Positions 31,701 through 40,345 of a stretch of DNA of 64,000 nt are shown one piece after another. Both the position numbers and the translations under genes were made by a program. Below the pieces are notes generated by a model. The model ran no database searches. It was not told the origin of the DNA and saw nothing but the letters and a program-made list of their open reading frames with translations. Within the stretch, counting starts at the first letter, position 1. Each line of letters opens with the position of its first letter. The stretch lies in the NCBI GenBank assembly GCA_041946825.1, contig JBHGBD010000025.1:6459-70458 (forward strand), in the 5' to 3' direction. The stretch is from CAZTHM01 sp041946825 (GTDB taxonomy: Bacteria > Acidobacteriota > Terriglobia > UBA7540).

Positions 31701-33493
31701 CCGGCGAGGCGGAGAGCACGGTCACGGTGCCAAAGAACGGCGAAGCGGTCGTGACCTGGACGGTCCGCGCGCCGAAAATCGGTGAAGCGAAGTTCTTGAG
31801 CAAGGCTCTCACCGATGAGGAGTCCGACGCGCTGGAATTGACCGCGCCCGTCAAACCCTGGGGACTGCAATCGAACACCGCGCTCTCGGGATCGAGTTCG
31901 ACGCCGGAAGCACAGATCAACGAAAATATCACGCTTCCTGCGGATATTAACGCGGACGCGTCGTCGCTGCGTATCGACCTCGCGCCGTCCGTGGCCGGAA
32001 CGCTGATGTCGGCACTGGATTTCCTCGCCAGCTATCCTTACGGCTGCGTCGAGCAGACGATGTCGAGTTTCCTCCCGAACATCCTTGTTACGAAAGCCGT
32101 GAAGGACCTGGGATTGACCCCGCCCGCCGCCTCGGTGGAACTAGAAAAGAAAATCGCCGCGGGGTTGCAGCGGCTCTATCAGTTCCAACACGAGGACGGC
32201 GGCTGGGGCTGGTGGGAGACCGACGAAACGCATCCCTTCATGACGGCGTACGTGGTCGCGGGTTTCGCACAAGCCAAGGATGCCGGGTACCCGATCGATG
32301 AGAACCGCTTACGACGCGGGCGTGAGTCGCTTGAGAAACAGATTCAGGAGAATCCCCGCGCTATCGCCGATCTCCGGGCGTACCTGGTTTACGCGCTGGC
32401 CCTGAGCGGTGACTTCGATCACAAACTGGCCGATGGGTTGTACGAAGGCCGCGAAAAGCTTTCGCCCAATGGACAAGCGCTCATGGCATTGGTTTTCGCG
32501 CGGCTGAAGGATCCCCGGGCACAGGAATTTGTGAAGTTGCTCGAACAATCGGCGAAAGTCCAGGGGCCTTACGTCTGGTGGAAATCCGAGCGGCAGGAGA
32601 TGCTCGACTTCTCTTCCGACAATTCTTTTGAAACGACTGCGTATGTCACGAAGGCGCTGGCGAACCTCGAGCCGAAGAGCGATTTGCTTCCCAAAGCGGC
32701 GCACTGGCTGATTGATCGTCGCTCCGACGGCTACTACTGGAGTTCCACTGAGCAGACCGCGACGGCGATTTATGGGCTGATTGACTATCTCCAGATTTCC
32801 GGCGAACTGAAGCCGAATTATTCGCTGAGCGTTTTCGTCAACGGCAAGAAGCTGGCGGAGCGGCAAGTGACCGAGAAGGACGTCGCAAATCCGCTGCCCA
32901 TCACGCTCAATCTAAACGCGCCCGAGGTCCATGCCGGCGCTAATGAGATTCGCCTGGTCAAGAAAGGCCCTGGTGTCCTTTACTGGTCGGCGTTTGCTTC
33001 GTACTTCACGCGCGAGCCCAAGCCGGCGCCCGCCGGAAGCGTGGCGATGAACGTCGTGCGCGAATACTTCAAGCTGGTTCCCGAGGCCGCGCCGGGGCGC
33101 ATCGTTTACGCCGAGCAGCCCTTCGACGGAACGGTTCGGAGCGGCGACGTCGTCATCGTCCGGCTCACCGTCAACGCCACCGAGGCGCAATCGTATTTAC
33201 AGATCGAAGACCCGATCCCCGCCGGATTTGAATTCGTCGAGCAGGAAAACCTGTACGAGCTGAAGACCAAGCCCGACTGGTGGACTTTCTACTACACGCG
33301 CCGGGAATTCCACGACGACCGCGCGGCGCTTTTCTCCACGCAGTTCGCGCGCGGGCAGGGCCGGTTCCACTACATGCTCAAGGCTGTGACGCCCGGAACT
33401 TTCCAGGCCAATCCCGCGCGGGTCTTGCCCATGTACGAGCCGGCGCGCCAGGCCTCCACGCGCAGCACCACCGTGACTGTGGCGCCGCGCTAA
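28799..33493 (+). CDS. Bacterial alpha-2-macroglobulin (YfaS type, thioester-containing)
   Basis: This 1564-residue secreted protein has a signal peptide (LLALCAALSPARA|QEQ), a MG2 domain (YIYTDRPVYRPTHDVQFKG, about residue 310), a second macroglobulin/bait region (LEIYPDKRSYRPGETAHVLI, about 660), the central A2M domain (YFPDTTYWAPAVVTDATGKA, about 865) and the thioester site GCVEQ with Cys1083 and Gln1086, followed by the alpha-alpha-barrel thioester domain (GGWGWWETDETHPFMTAYVVAG) and a C-terminal receptor-like domain. Such proteins trap proteases covalently when the bait is cut and guard the periplasm. The signal peptide lacks a good lipobox, so it may be soluble. Confidence 0.93.
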   Translation: MSMRRDFSRSIGYLPLAAGVLLALCAALSPARAQEQETLSTEPFFSVSSQQTFSPAQQPKIWLQFRQVDRLDFRIYRVKDPIAFFGKLKDAHSFGSEKRELAREKTWIERYHEWKVELRLTLRDFFRFQLRFETRAGYRSARTQQQKLNRIPLDITAYAQVPLLNKEQLVLSWRELLPRTRDSEYREIPVDLHQKGLYLVEVAHRELRAYTVLMITEMALVSKTSPGQILLFVANRASGAPIEGATAVVFNNHQELARSTTDASGVSQSKFENIKVEDSIMVAAKGQDVAATSVESFFFYDSSATDYVGYIYTDRPVYRPTHDVQFKGILRARRAGQYSLDVPGPVTVEITDSNSKTVYQQKVNLSPYGSFHGQITLSPLAALGSYSVIAHIGDKSVYGGFEVEEYRKPEYEVTVTTDKARYLQGEAIQAAINARYYFGSPVANGSVKYSVYKSRFYFPYWRILWGAEEFEGDEGEGGDEYYGYGAEVSQGAGQLSPEGILRITIPTEIDAEKHSYNYRVEAHVTDASNREISGSRSVLAVYSTLVVLLDTNRYVYRAGDQADIAVRTVDFDAQPVSASVQLTFASRSGWGQDATRRQLSQARVTTDRNGSAHFRYTVPRVPWVSVVASAFDANRREATFETSLWVAGIGAGEESQEYQRLEIYPDKRSYRPGETAHVLIVTNKPGAQVLVTTECQQVYTWSVHTSNEASFTVDVPIEERYEPNVFLGATFVMNEQLFEGSKNLSVPATEKILKVTIETDKPQYRPNDKVTYTLTAQDDQGRPVSAELSLGVVDEAIYAVRPDSVRPPDKVFYAKRWDQVYTQFSTTYWFTGYSGRGKMELASLRPTTKLADFKGGQPVQPKVRKYFPDTTYWAPAVVTDATGKARASFTFPDSLTTWRATVRAISKNTLVGQVTQKVITRKNLILRLEIPRFFTQGDTATITGIVHNYLDSDKSARVSLKAEGVELTGEAESTVTVPKNGEAVVTWTVRAPKIGEAKFLSKALTDEESDALELTAPVKPWGLQSNTALSGSSSTPEAQINENITLPADINADASSLRIDLAPSVAGTLMSALDFLASYPYGCVEQTMSSFLPNILVTKAVKDLGLTPPAASVELEKKIAAGLQRLYQFQHEDGGWGWWETDETHPFMTAYVVAGFAQAKDAGYPIDENRLRRGRESLEKQIQENPRAIADLRAYLVYALALSGDFDHKLADGLYEGREKLSPNGQALMALVFARLKDPRAQEFVKLLEQSAKVQGPYVWWKSERQEMLDFSSDNSFETTAYVTKALANLEPKSDLLPKAAHWLIDRRSDGYYWSSTEQTATAIYGLIDYLQISGELKPNYSLSVFVNGKKLAERQVTEKDVANPLPITLNLNAPEVHAGANEIRLVKKGPGVLYWSAFASYFTREPKPAPAGSVAMNVVREYFKLVPEAAPGRIVYAEQPFDGTVRSGDVVIVRLTVNATEAQSYLQIEDPIPAGFEFVEQENLYELKTKPDWWTFYYTRREFHDDRAALFSTQFARGQGRFHYMLKAVTPGTFQANPARVLPMYEPARQASTRSTTVTVAPR

Positions 33494-33520
33494 GGCGACG
33501 CGAGGTTTGAGGTTGATCGA

Positions 33521-34315
33521 ATGAAGAATGCCATCGCCACCTGGAAATGGAGCCTGGGCGTTCTCGCTCGCAGCTCACGTGCGCTTCTCGCGGTAGCAGC
33601 GGTCGCCGCGGTTTGGAGTTTTGGCGCATATCAATGGCTGTGGCTGCCGGAATCGTCCGGGCTGCTTCTCGTGCTCGCCTTGATTTGGGCGATCGTGCAA
33701 ATTGCCGTCGTGGCCGGATTTTCCGCCGCGACGGTAACGGCTGCGGCCGGCGTGGCAGCGGATGGAAGGGAACGAGTCGAGCTTCGCGGCTTGATGTCCT
33801 TTGGACGAAGACAATGCCTTCGCTCACTCGCGTGGGGAGCCGCAAGCCTGGCCCTCATCCTGGTTTTCGCGGCCCTTTTCAAACGCAGCGACGACTTCGC
33901 GCTCGAGGTCGCTTCATTCCTCACCTTCCACTCCGAGAAGGCCGTCCACCCCGTGGACGTGGGCAAAGTCTTCTGGGTTATCCAAATGCTGATCTGGATG
34001 GTTGTGGGCGGATTCCTGCTGAGCTTCCAGGTCCGCCTGCTTCGCGAAGGCTGGCGCGAATCAGGTCGACGAGCGGGGCGACTCCTTGCGAACTCCTGTT
34101 GGAGGGCGCCGTTCCTTACGATGCTCTTGGTATCGGTCGTATTCGGCGGCCTGGCGTGGCTGCTCGCAAACTGGCACCCGAAGGTGCCTCCAGGATTCTG
34201 GGATTACGTCCAGGTGCTGGTGCGATTGGGTGTGGCGCTGCTGTTGCTCGCCGCAGGCTGGTTGTTTGCGCTGCTTTCGCTGGCGCGTTATTACTTCCCT
34301 TCAGAAAAACCGTAA
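33521..34315 (+). CDS. Inner-membrane protein of the macroglobulin unit
   Basis: The 264-residue protein has about five membrane spans (ALLAVAAVAAVWSFGAYQWLW, LLLVLALIWAIVQIAVVAGF, SLAWGAASLALILVFAALF, FWVIQMLIWMVVGGFLLSF, MLLVSVVFGGLAWLLANW, VALLLLAAGWLFALLSLARYYF). It follows the macroglobulin gene by 27 bases on the same strand. No catalytic motif is seen and I do not recognise the family. It may anchor or help export envelope components of this island. Confidence 0.7.
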   Translation: MKNAIATWKWSLGVLARSSRALLAVAAVAAVWSFGAYQWLWLPESSGLLLVLALIWAIVQIAVVAGFSAATVTAAAGVAADGRERVELRGLMSFGRRQCLRSLAWGAASLALILVFAALFKRSDDFALEVASFLTFHSEKAVHPVDVGKVFWVIQMLIWMVVGGFLLSFQVRLLREGWRESGRRAGRLLANSCWRAPFLTMLLVSVVFGGLAWLLANWHPKVPPGFWDYVQVLVRLGVALLLLAAGWLFALLSLARYYFPSEKP

Positions 34316-34347
34316 GGCTTCTTCTTCTCCGGCCAGTTACCAGGACC

Positions 34348-36144
34348 TCACTTTGGATTCCTGAACCATTTCAAGTCCTCGCCACTCGGCCGCTCGAGTG
34401 CCTGCCAAAGCCCCGCCTCACCGCGCCGGCGCGCCAGGTCTCTCACGCGCTCGGCGGCCTCTGCGTACGCGGCGCGCATCTCACTTTCGGAGCGCGGCTC
34501 CGAAATGCTCAAATCCAGGCTTCGGCGCGGGTCGCGCACGCGGTTTGAGTTCCCCACCGGCTCGCCGGTCAGAAAGACAACCATCCCCTCTTCGTACCAG
34601 CGCGGGACTTGCGACGCCCGATAGCGGCGGACAACAAGATGAGTCAATTCGTGGCGAAGTGTCGATTCGAGGATACCCTTGTGCTTGAGGAGATCGAGTG
34701 GCTGCAGGTCGATGAGATGGCCGTCATTGCTGCCTGCCACCCAGCCGGGCTGGCGTGTGACGCGGATGAATTCCGCCGTGGTTTCCCACGTACGGACGCG
34801 CGTCCGGGTCGGCATCAGGCTGGCGCGGTTTCCGAGCTTCACTCGAGACGCTTCCAGCACTTCGAGCGCCTTCGCCGCCCAACGTTCCTGTCGCGGGGGG
34901 AAAACGATCTCGAAGTGTTCGCTGGAGAGGATGCGAGTTGCGTCATGTTCATCGGAATGCCCAAGATGGGTACCCGGAAAGTAGTGGGCGAGAATCTTCT
35001 CATACGAGATTCCCATGCGCCCCATCTGCTCAGCGCCCGATTGGCAAAGGCCCACGCCGTGTCCAAGGCCTCGCCCCGTGAATATCAGGCCGTTGTTACG
35101 GCGCTCAACAGTGTAGAGGTTGCTTTTTAGCGTGTTCCAACCCAGTCGGCGATTCACAGCGTAGCGGAAAGCGTTGGCGTCAACCTGGGTTGAGGTATTC
35201 CCCACCAGCCGCAGTGTTCGCGCCCGACCTGAGGCATCGTGGTCGGCGATGACAATGTCGCGCAGGGGTCCCCCAAACGAAACACCGGGGATCTCTCGCA
35301 GCACATCCGAAAGATCAGCGATCGGAATGGACTGCAACCACGAAGCCGCAGTGCCACCCGTGCAGTAGGGGTCGCTGACGCTCTGCAAATAGGGAGCGCG
35401 GCGATCCTCCCAGACATCTCCCGACGACTCCGTCATACCCCCGCAGTTGGCGCCATAATAGGCGTCGATGAGTTGGCCGTGATACATGAGGATTACGCCC
35501 GAGGTTTTCGCTGCCGCCTCCGCACGGATGACGGCATCACTGTCGCCGGCTTCGGATGCTGGGCGAAAGAACTGGCAATGCGTCAGCGAGCAAAAGTCAA
35601 AACCCGCCGATTTGTGCCTCCCTCGAGATTTCAACGCCCACGTTCGCGCGACGACGGCCATCGCGGCGAGCGCGGGCGCGCTTTTGAGGGTTGCCGCCTC
35701 GCCTGCCAGAACGCCCGTCACATAGGTTTCCAGATCAAACGTTGCGACGACGCGCAATGCCCTCTTGGCATTGCGGAGCTGTAATTCTCGAAAGGCCAGG
35801 AGTGGGGGCTGCTCACCGCCCGCGCCTTGGCCCCCCGCCGCGTTAAGGGAGAAGGGCTTGGTGGAGGTCAGCAATGCGAGGTCGAAATCCTGAACACGAT
35901 CTCCCGTTTCGCATCGAACTTTGGAGTTGACGGGCCTACATTGTGCTGTCGCCCGGGGATCGAGAACCAAACAAGGCTGTTGGCGCGTGGGCGGACAGAT
36001 CCGAACGGCCGCCCCGCCAGCACGAATCGTCAACGCCGCGGGTGGACTCTTCGAGAAGAGTTCGACCCGGAAGTCCTCTGCCCGCACCTTTGGGGAGGCG
36101 ATGAAAAGGCAAAAGGCGACGAGTTGCAGGGCCCTCTGATTCAC
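34348..36144 (-). CDS. SpoIID-domain protein fused to an HExxH metallopeptidase-like domain
   Basis: This 598-residue protein has a signal peptide (ALQLVAFCLFIASPKVRA) and a SpoIID/LytB domain at about residues 120-390 (ETYVTGVLAGEAATLKSAPALAAMAVVARTWAL with the family Glu; AYYGANCGGMTES; GRGLGHGVGLCQSGAEQMG). SpoIID proteins cleave peptidoglycan glycan strands. A C-terminal part has LRHELTHLVV (HExxH) and PRWYEEGMVVFL, the gluzincin-like third-ligand arrangement of peptidase-MA proteins. In E. coli the SpoIID-like yfaQ lies in the yfaS locus. It overlaps the transpeptidase gene by four bases, and converges with the macroglobulin unit. Confidence 0.85.
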   Translation of the reverse strand: MNQRALQLVAFCLFIASPKVRAEDFRVELFSKSPPAALTIRAGGAAVRICPPTRQQPCLVLDPRATAQCRPVNSKVRCETGDRVQDFDLALLTSTKPFSLNAAGGQGAGGEQPPLLAFRELQLRNAKRALRVVATFDLETYVTGVLAGEAATLKSAPALAAMAVVARTWALKSRGRHKSAGFDFCSLTHCQFFRPASEAGDSDAVIRAEAAAKTSGVILMYHGQLIDAYYGANCGGMTESSGDVWEDRRAPYLQSVSDPYCTGGTAASWLQSIPIADLSDVLREIPGVSFGGPLRDIVIADHDASGRARTLRLVGNTSTQVDANAFRYAVNRRLGWNTLKSNLYTVERRNNGLIFTGRGLGHGVGLCQSGAEQMGRMGISYEKILAHYFPGTHLGHSDEHDATRILSSEHFEIVFPPRQERWAAKALEVLEASRVKLGNRASLMPTRTRVRTWETTAEFIRVTRQPGWVAGSNDGHLIDLQPLDLLKHKGILESTLRHELTHLVVRRYRASQVPRWYEEGMVVFLTGEPVGNSNRVRDPRRSLDLSISEPRSESEMRAAYAEAAERVRDLARRRGEAGLWQALERPSGEDLKWFRNPK

Positions 36145-37178
36145 GGTTTTCCGTTCTTTGCTGCGAAGTAATGGTTCAGGATCTTCTCCGCCAGGGGTGC
36201 GGCGTCACGCGCGCCAGTCCCGCGCTCGAGAAGGACGACGAGCGCGATTTCCGGCTTCACGGTCGGTGCGAAACCCACAAACCACGCGTGCGTCGCGCGG
36301 CTGCCATCGAGCGCCGCCGCAGTTCCGGTCTTCCCCGCCACACGCACCCCTTCCACGGCTGCTGCTTGCCCGGTCCCAAAGCGTACGCAGCCCTCGAGGC
36401 CGGACCGAAGGAGGTCAAATGTGGCGGGCTTCAACTTGATCTGACGGAGAACCGCAGCATCCGGGGGCGAGGGTGCTTTCCACAATCGGAACACCAATCC
36501 CCGCGTGGCAAGCGCGGAATACGCCAGGAGCAATTGCGCGGGCGTGACAAGAATCGTTCCTTCCCCCAGTGCCGCACGCGCCTTGGCCGCAGGCGAGTCG
36601 CCGACGTGAATCCGGCCTGGTTGGGCATGCGACCCCAAGCCTTCGGCTGGACTGCCGAAACCCAACAGGGAATATTCGTGCGCGAGCGATTCGGACGAAA
36701 TGCGGGCACTCAGCGCGCAGAAGAAATAGTTGCACGATTGGGCGAGGGCCTCCGTCAACGTGAACGGCGCAATCGCGGGAGGATGCGAACAGTGATAACC
36801 CTCGCCGAGCAATTCAAGAACGCGGCGGCAAAGAATATGATCGCCAGGCGAAATCGCGCCTTCTTCCAACGCCACAGCGCTCGCCACGATCTTGGCCGTG
36901 GACCCGGGTGGGAAAGCCCTTTCAAAAGCCACCCTGGGGTTAGACACGGCGAGGATTTCCCCGGTCACAGGATTCGAGACGATGACTGCTCCGCGCCGCC
37001 CGCGCATCAGCGAATCTACATACTCCTGGAGCGATCGCTGCTCGGCCGCCTCTGTGCCGTGGAGTCGAGTCGATGCGAGAGGTAGAAGCACGAGCGGCAG
37101 AACCAGCGTCCACGCTGCATGTGCGCGGATTGGAGCGAGGGGCGCGAAAGTCTTGACGAGGAGTCGAAAGCGGTTCAT
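36141..37178 (-). CDS. Penicillin-binding transpeptidase domain protein, minimal
   Basis: This 345-residue protein consists of a membrane anchor or signal (WTLVLPLVLLPLAST) and a penicillin-binding transpeptidase domain: FPPGSTAKIVAS (SxxK), QSCNYFFCAL (SxN) and AGKTGTAAAL (KTG), with HAWFVGFAP afterwards. Class B enzymes normally have a ~200-residue pedestal domain, which is absent, giving about half the usual length. It could cross-link peptidoglycan locally or act as a D,D-peptidase. Its stop overlaps the start of the SpoIID gene, so lytic and synthetic activities are coupled. Confidence 0.88.
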   Translation of the reverse strand: MNRFRLLVKTFAPLAPIRAHAAWTLVLPLVLLPLASTRLHGTEAAEQRSLQEYVDSLMRGRRGAVIVSNPVTGEILAVSNPRVAFERAFPPGSTAKIVASAVALEEGAISPGDHILCRRVLELLGEGYHCSHPPAIAPFTLTEALAQSCNYFFCALSARISSESLAHEYSLLGFGSPAEGLGSHAQPGRIHVGDSPAAKARAALGEGTILVTPAQLLLAYSALATRGLVFRLWKAPSPPDAAVLRQIKLKPATFDLLRSGLEGCVRFGTGQAAAVEGVRVAGKTGTAAALDGSRATHAWFVGFAPTVKPEIALVVLLERGTGARDAAPLAEKILNHYFAAKNGKP

Positions 37179-37220
37179 TGTTAGCGCCGCATTATCACAA
37201 CTTCTTCGCGAGGTGGGAAT

Positions 37221-38036
37221 ATGATGGACCGTCGCTCATTTTTGCTCAAGGGCGCTTCTGGAGCAGCCGCGGCGTCGGCGGTCCCGCTCATAGCGGGATC
37301 AGGTCTGGCCACGTCCGCCACCGGAGCGGACGCGCCCACGCTGCCTTATCTGGTCGAATGGGTTACCTTCCGTCTGCAATCGGGCCCGCAAGTTACGAAC
37401 GCCCTTCGTTGGCTCGAGAAGCGCGCCATGCCGCTCTGGCAGAAGCACAAGTTCGGGCCGGTCGGAGTCTTCACCGTGGATGTCGGCGGGCATCTTCCAG
37501 CCGTACACTTCATGCGCATCTACTTGTCGCTGTCGGACCGGCAGGCGGTTTGGAGCGAGCTTCGCGCCGATCCCGAGTGGGACGCCACCTTGGCCGACCT
37601 GGAAAAGGACGGCCCGGCATTTTATCGCGAGGACATGATCCTGCTGAATTCCACTCCGTTTTCGCCGCCCATCAAACCCTGGGCGACGGGCGACCCCACG
37701 CACAAGATCTACGAGCTGAGAATTTACGAGTCACCGACCTGGAAGCAGCTGGGTTACTTGCACGACCGCTTCGCGGGCGGCGAAATCGACATCTTCCACA
37801 AGAGCGGCATCCATCCGGTTTTCTACGCCGACACGCTCACCGGGCCCAACCAGCCTAACATGGTTTACATGATTCCCTTCGAGAGTGCCGCCCAGCGCGA
37901 GCAGGCCTGGCAGACGTTTCGCGAAAATCCCGACTGGGTCAAGATTCGAGAAGAGTCAATCCGCAAGGGCGGCGAGATCGTGCGTAATATTACGAATATG
38001 GTTCTCATCCCCACGGGCTTCTCGATGTTGCGGTGA
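37221..38036 (+). CDS. NIPSNAP-family protein with Tat leader
   Basis: The 271-residue protein starts MMDRRSFLLKGASGAAAASAVPL, a twin-arginine leader, and has two ferredoxin-like NIPSNAP modules: YLVEWVTFRLQSGPQVTNALRWLEKRAMPLW and YELRIYESPTWKQLGYLHDRFAGGEIDIFHKSGIHPV, then MVYMIPFESAAQREQAWQTFRENPDW. NIPSNAP proteins are dimeric alpha/beta-barrel proteins of largely unknown function. GAGG lies eight bases before ATG 37221. It is monocistronic or leads into the peptidase gene 83 bases downstream. Confidence 0.88.
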   Translation: MMDRRSFLLKGASGAAAASAVPLIAGSGLATSATGADAPTLPYLVEWVTFRLQSGPQVTNALRWLEKRAMPLWQKHKFGPVGVFTVDVGGHLPAVHFMRIYLSLSDRQAVWSELRADPEWDATLADLEKDGPAFYREDMILLNSTPFSPPIKPWATGDPTHKIYELRIYESPTWKQLGYLHDRFAGGEIDIFHKSGIHPVFYADTLTGPNQPNMVYMIPFESAAQREQAWQTFRENPDWVKIREESIRKGGEIVRNITNMVLIPTGFSMLR

Positions 38037-38119
38037 TTGTAAGACGTTGGCGCCAACTCCGAATCCGCAAGCCCGTCGTTGCCTGAGACGATCGGGTCGC
38101 TCTACAAGAGGTTTCCACG

Positions 38120-39598
38120 ATGAAAAAACTCTTCGCTGCGCTTTTGGCGAACGCGCTGGCCCTGTTTGCCCAGCCCCCGAAGGAACCGCTATTCCGCGCA
38201 GTGGATCTCAATGCGGGCGAGGCGGCGGAGGTTGTCCTGCATAACGGCAAGACGGCCCGGATCGAGTTATTAGAGCACACTGCAGTCAGCGACAGCGTGC
38301 GCGGCGCGGTCCGGCACGCCCGCGTGCGGGTAAAAGTGAACGGGCGAGAAGTTCAGCTCGAATGCGGGAACTACAACCTGCCGGTGATGGTCGCCGGTGT
38401 TCAGGTGGACTGCGCGGTGACGAAAGATTATCTCGCCACCTCTCGCACCGATCCCTGGGGCCTCGTGAAGGACGCCCGGCTCAGGTTGTGGCCAGCGGGC
38501 TCGCCGTTCATGCCGCCCGGAGAGTACGTATACCCCGTGAAGCAGCGATGGTTTGCGACCACCACGCAGATGGCGAATCAGCCGTCGTTCGTCGATGGCT
38601 CGGAAACGCCGTGGGGCCGGAAGATTTATTATCACTACGGGCTCGACACGGGTGGAGCGGAGGGGATGACGGAAGTTGTGGCGGCGACCGCTGGGCAGGT
38701 CGTGGTGCGTGGGAAAGCTGCCCTACCCGAGTACGAAAAGAGCCCCTACACGGAAGTCAGCTATGACGGAGTCATCGTGCTCGACGAGCGCGGCTGGTTT
38801 CACTGGTACTTTCATCTGTATTCCATCGATCCCGGCGTGAAACTGGGCGAGAACATCGCGATGGGCCAACCCATCGGGCTCATCGGCAAGGAAGGCAGCG
38901 CCGGATGCTGGTCGCACCTTCACTATGAAATCCGCGGCATGCAGCCGTCCGGGAAGGCGGGGATCGTCGAGGGCTACGCCTTTCTCTGGGAGGCGTATCA
39001 GCGGCAATACGCGCCGGAAGTAATCGCGGTGGCTCGCCCGCATTCCTACGCCTGGGTGGGTGAGACGGTCACGCTCGATGGAAGCCGGTCGTGGAGCCGC
39101 TCGGGACCAATCAGCAAGTATGAGTGGACGTTCAGTGACGGCTCGAAGGGAAGCGGCCCGACGCGGACAAGGGTGTACGACCGCCCGGGCACTTACAGCG
39201 AGATTCTCAAAGTGACCGACAGCCGCGGCCGCAGCTCATACGATTTTGCCGTGGTTCAAATCGCCGGGAAGCCGGTGGCCTCGGGCGAAGACGAGGGAAG
39301 TCTCGCGCCTACCATCCACGCTTCCTATTGGCCGACACTCGATGTGCGCGCCGGACAGCCGCTCACCTTTCTGGTGCGCTCATGCCGGACGACGTTCGGC
39401 CAGGAAACCTGGGACTTCGGAGACGGTAGCGCGCCGGTGACGGTGAAATCGGATGGTTGCGCGGTCGAAAAGAATAAGGAAGGCTACGCGCGCGCCAAGC
39501 ATGCGTTCCAGAAGCCGGGCGATTACATCGTCCGCGTCGAACGCTCGAACGAGCGTGGCGAGAAGGCCACGTTCCACCTCTTCGTGTCCGTACTGTAG
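38120..39598 (+). CDS. M23-like (lysostaphin-type) metallopeptidase protein with PKD domains
   Basis: The 492-residue secreted protein has a short signal peptide (MKKLFAALLANALALFA), an N-terminal beta domain, and a LytM/M23 domain with HYGLDTGG (HxGxD), GQVVVRGKA, WFHWYFHL and SHLHYEI (HxH). Two PKD-like beta-sandwiches follow, KYEWTFSDGSKGSGPTRTRVYDRPGTYSEILKVTD and ETWDFGDGSAPV...HAFQKPGDYIVRVE. M23 enzymes cleave peptide cross-bridges in cell walls; here the first zinc-site spacing looks intact. It is placed just beyond the envelope island and may belong to it functionally. Confidence 0.82.
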   Translation: MKKLFAALLANALALFAQPPKEPLFRAVDLNAGEAAEVVLHNGKTARIELLEHTAVSDSVRGAVRHARVRVKVNGREVQLECGNYNLPVMVAGVQVDCAVTKDYLATSRTDPWGLVKDARLRLWPAGSPFMPPGEYVYPVKQRWFATTTQMANQPSFVDGSETPWGRKIYYHYGLDTGGAEGMTEVVAATAGQVVVRGKAALPEYEKSPYTEVSYDGVIVLDERGWFHWYFHLYSIDPGVKLGENIAMGQPIGLIGKEGSAGCWSHLHYEIRGMQPSGKAGIVEGYAFLWEAYQRQYAPEVIAVARPHSYAWVGETVTLDGSRSWSRSGPISKYEWTFSDGSKGSGPTRTRVYDRPGTYSEILKVTDSRGRSSYDFAVVQIAGKPVASGEDEGSLAPTIHASYWPTLDVRAGQPLTFLVRSCRTTFGQETWDFGDGSAPVTVKSDGCAVEKNKEGYARAKHAFQKPGDYIVRVERSNERGEKATFHLFVSVL

Positions 39599-39779
39599 TG
39601 CCGCTCGAAGCCTGCCCTGACGCAGGAAGGGAGCGGCGGATGTTCTGCAATAAGGTAGCGCAGGCCGCTGGGTTTACGGTCTGCGGTTCTTCGCGTCGTG
39701 GGTGGCGGATATGCGTCGGCTGACGGACGCCGTTTGCGACGTATGCGATGAGGAAAACGACCACCCGCGCTCTACCCGC

Positions 39780-40205
39780 TCATGCCCAAATATTCCTGAA
39801 TTTTCTTTGAAACCAGGTGCGATGTTTCTCTCGTTTTACGCTGGGTGGCATGGGAGGGAGCAAATCGAGAAAGATGTTATTGGCGTCGTCAAAGACCGCC
39901 AAATGGTCATCGAGTCGCTTTGGGCTCAGCACAACCTCACACGGCGAACAATTCGGACAAATCGGGAATTCGAATAAGTAGCGGGTACTGAGAAGATAGT
40001 CGGCAATGGAAACCAATACAAAGGCCATTGGATGCCAGCCCCGGAAGTTAGAAAATTCCTTCTCAATTACATTGCCGCGTGCGGGCTTTCCGCAATGGAT
40101 GCAGACGTCCGGGAAAGCAGCGCGGGGACAAACAATCAGCTCATTGTTGTCGCGAAATGCATTTCGAAGCGATACGTCCCTCAAAGTGTAAGAGAAATTT
40201 CTCAT
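39780..40205 (-). CDS. Hypothetical protein with paired CxxC motifs and one membrane span
   Basis: Starting at ATG 40205 the product has 141 residues: a CIHCGKP zinc-knuckle half, a hydrophobic stretch (HPMAFVLVSIADYLL), a matching ICPNC half, and a basic tail (KREKHRTWFQRKFR). The two CxxC pairs could bind one zinc. The codon use is poorer in GC than its neighbours, and there is no family I can name; the gene may be transferred or old and decaying. An upstream ATG (40245) is possible. Confidence 0.55.
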   Translation of the reverse strand: MRNFSYTLRDVSLRNAFRDNNELIVCPRAAFPDVCIHCGKPARGNVIEKEFSNFRGWHPMAFVLVSIADYLLSTRYLFEFPICPNCSPCEVVLSPKRLDDHLAVFDDANNIFLDLLPPMPPSVKREKHRTWFQRKFRNIWA

Positions 40206-40345
40206 CGATAAGCGCCAAGATACTGCACCACACTGGATCAATAGCATAGCCTGCGAGAGGGCAAAGTTGTAGCAGGCTCGCACGCCAGAGTGCTGCGCGT
40301 GATAGCGGCGAATTTAGCTAGCCAATTGGCGGCGTGAACCCGTCT

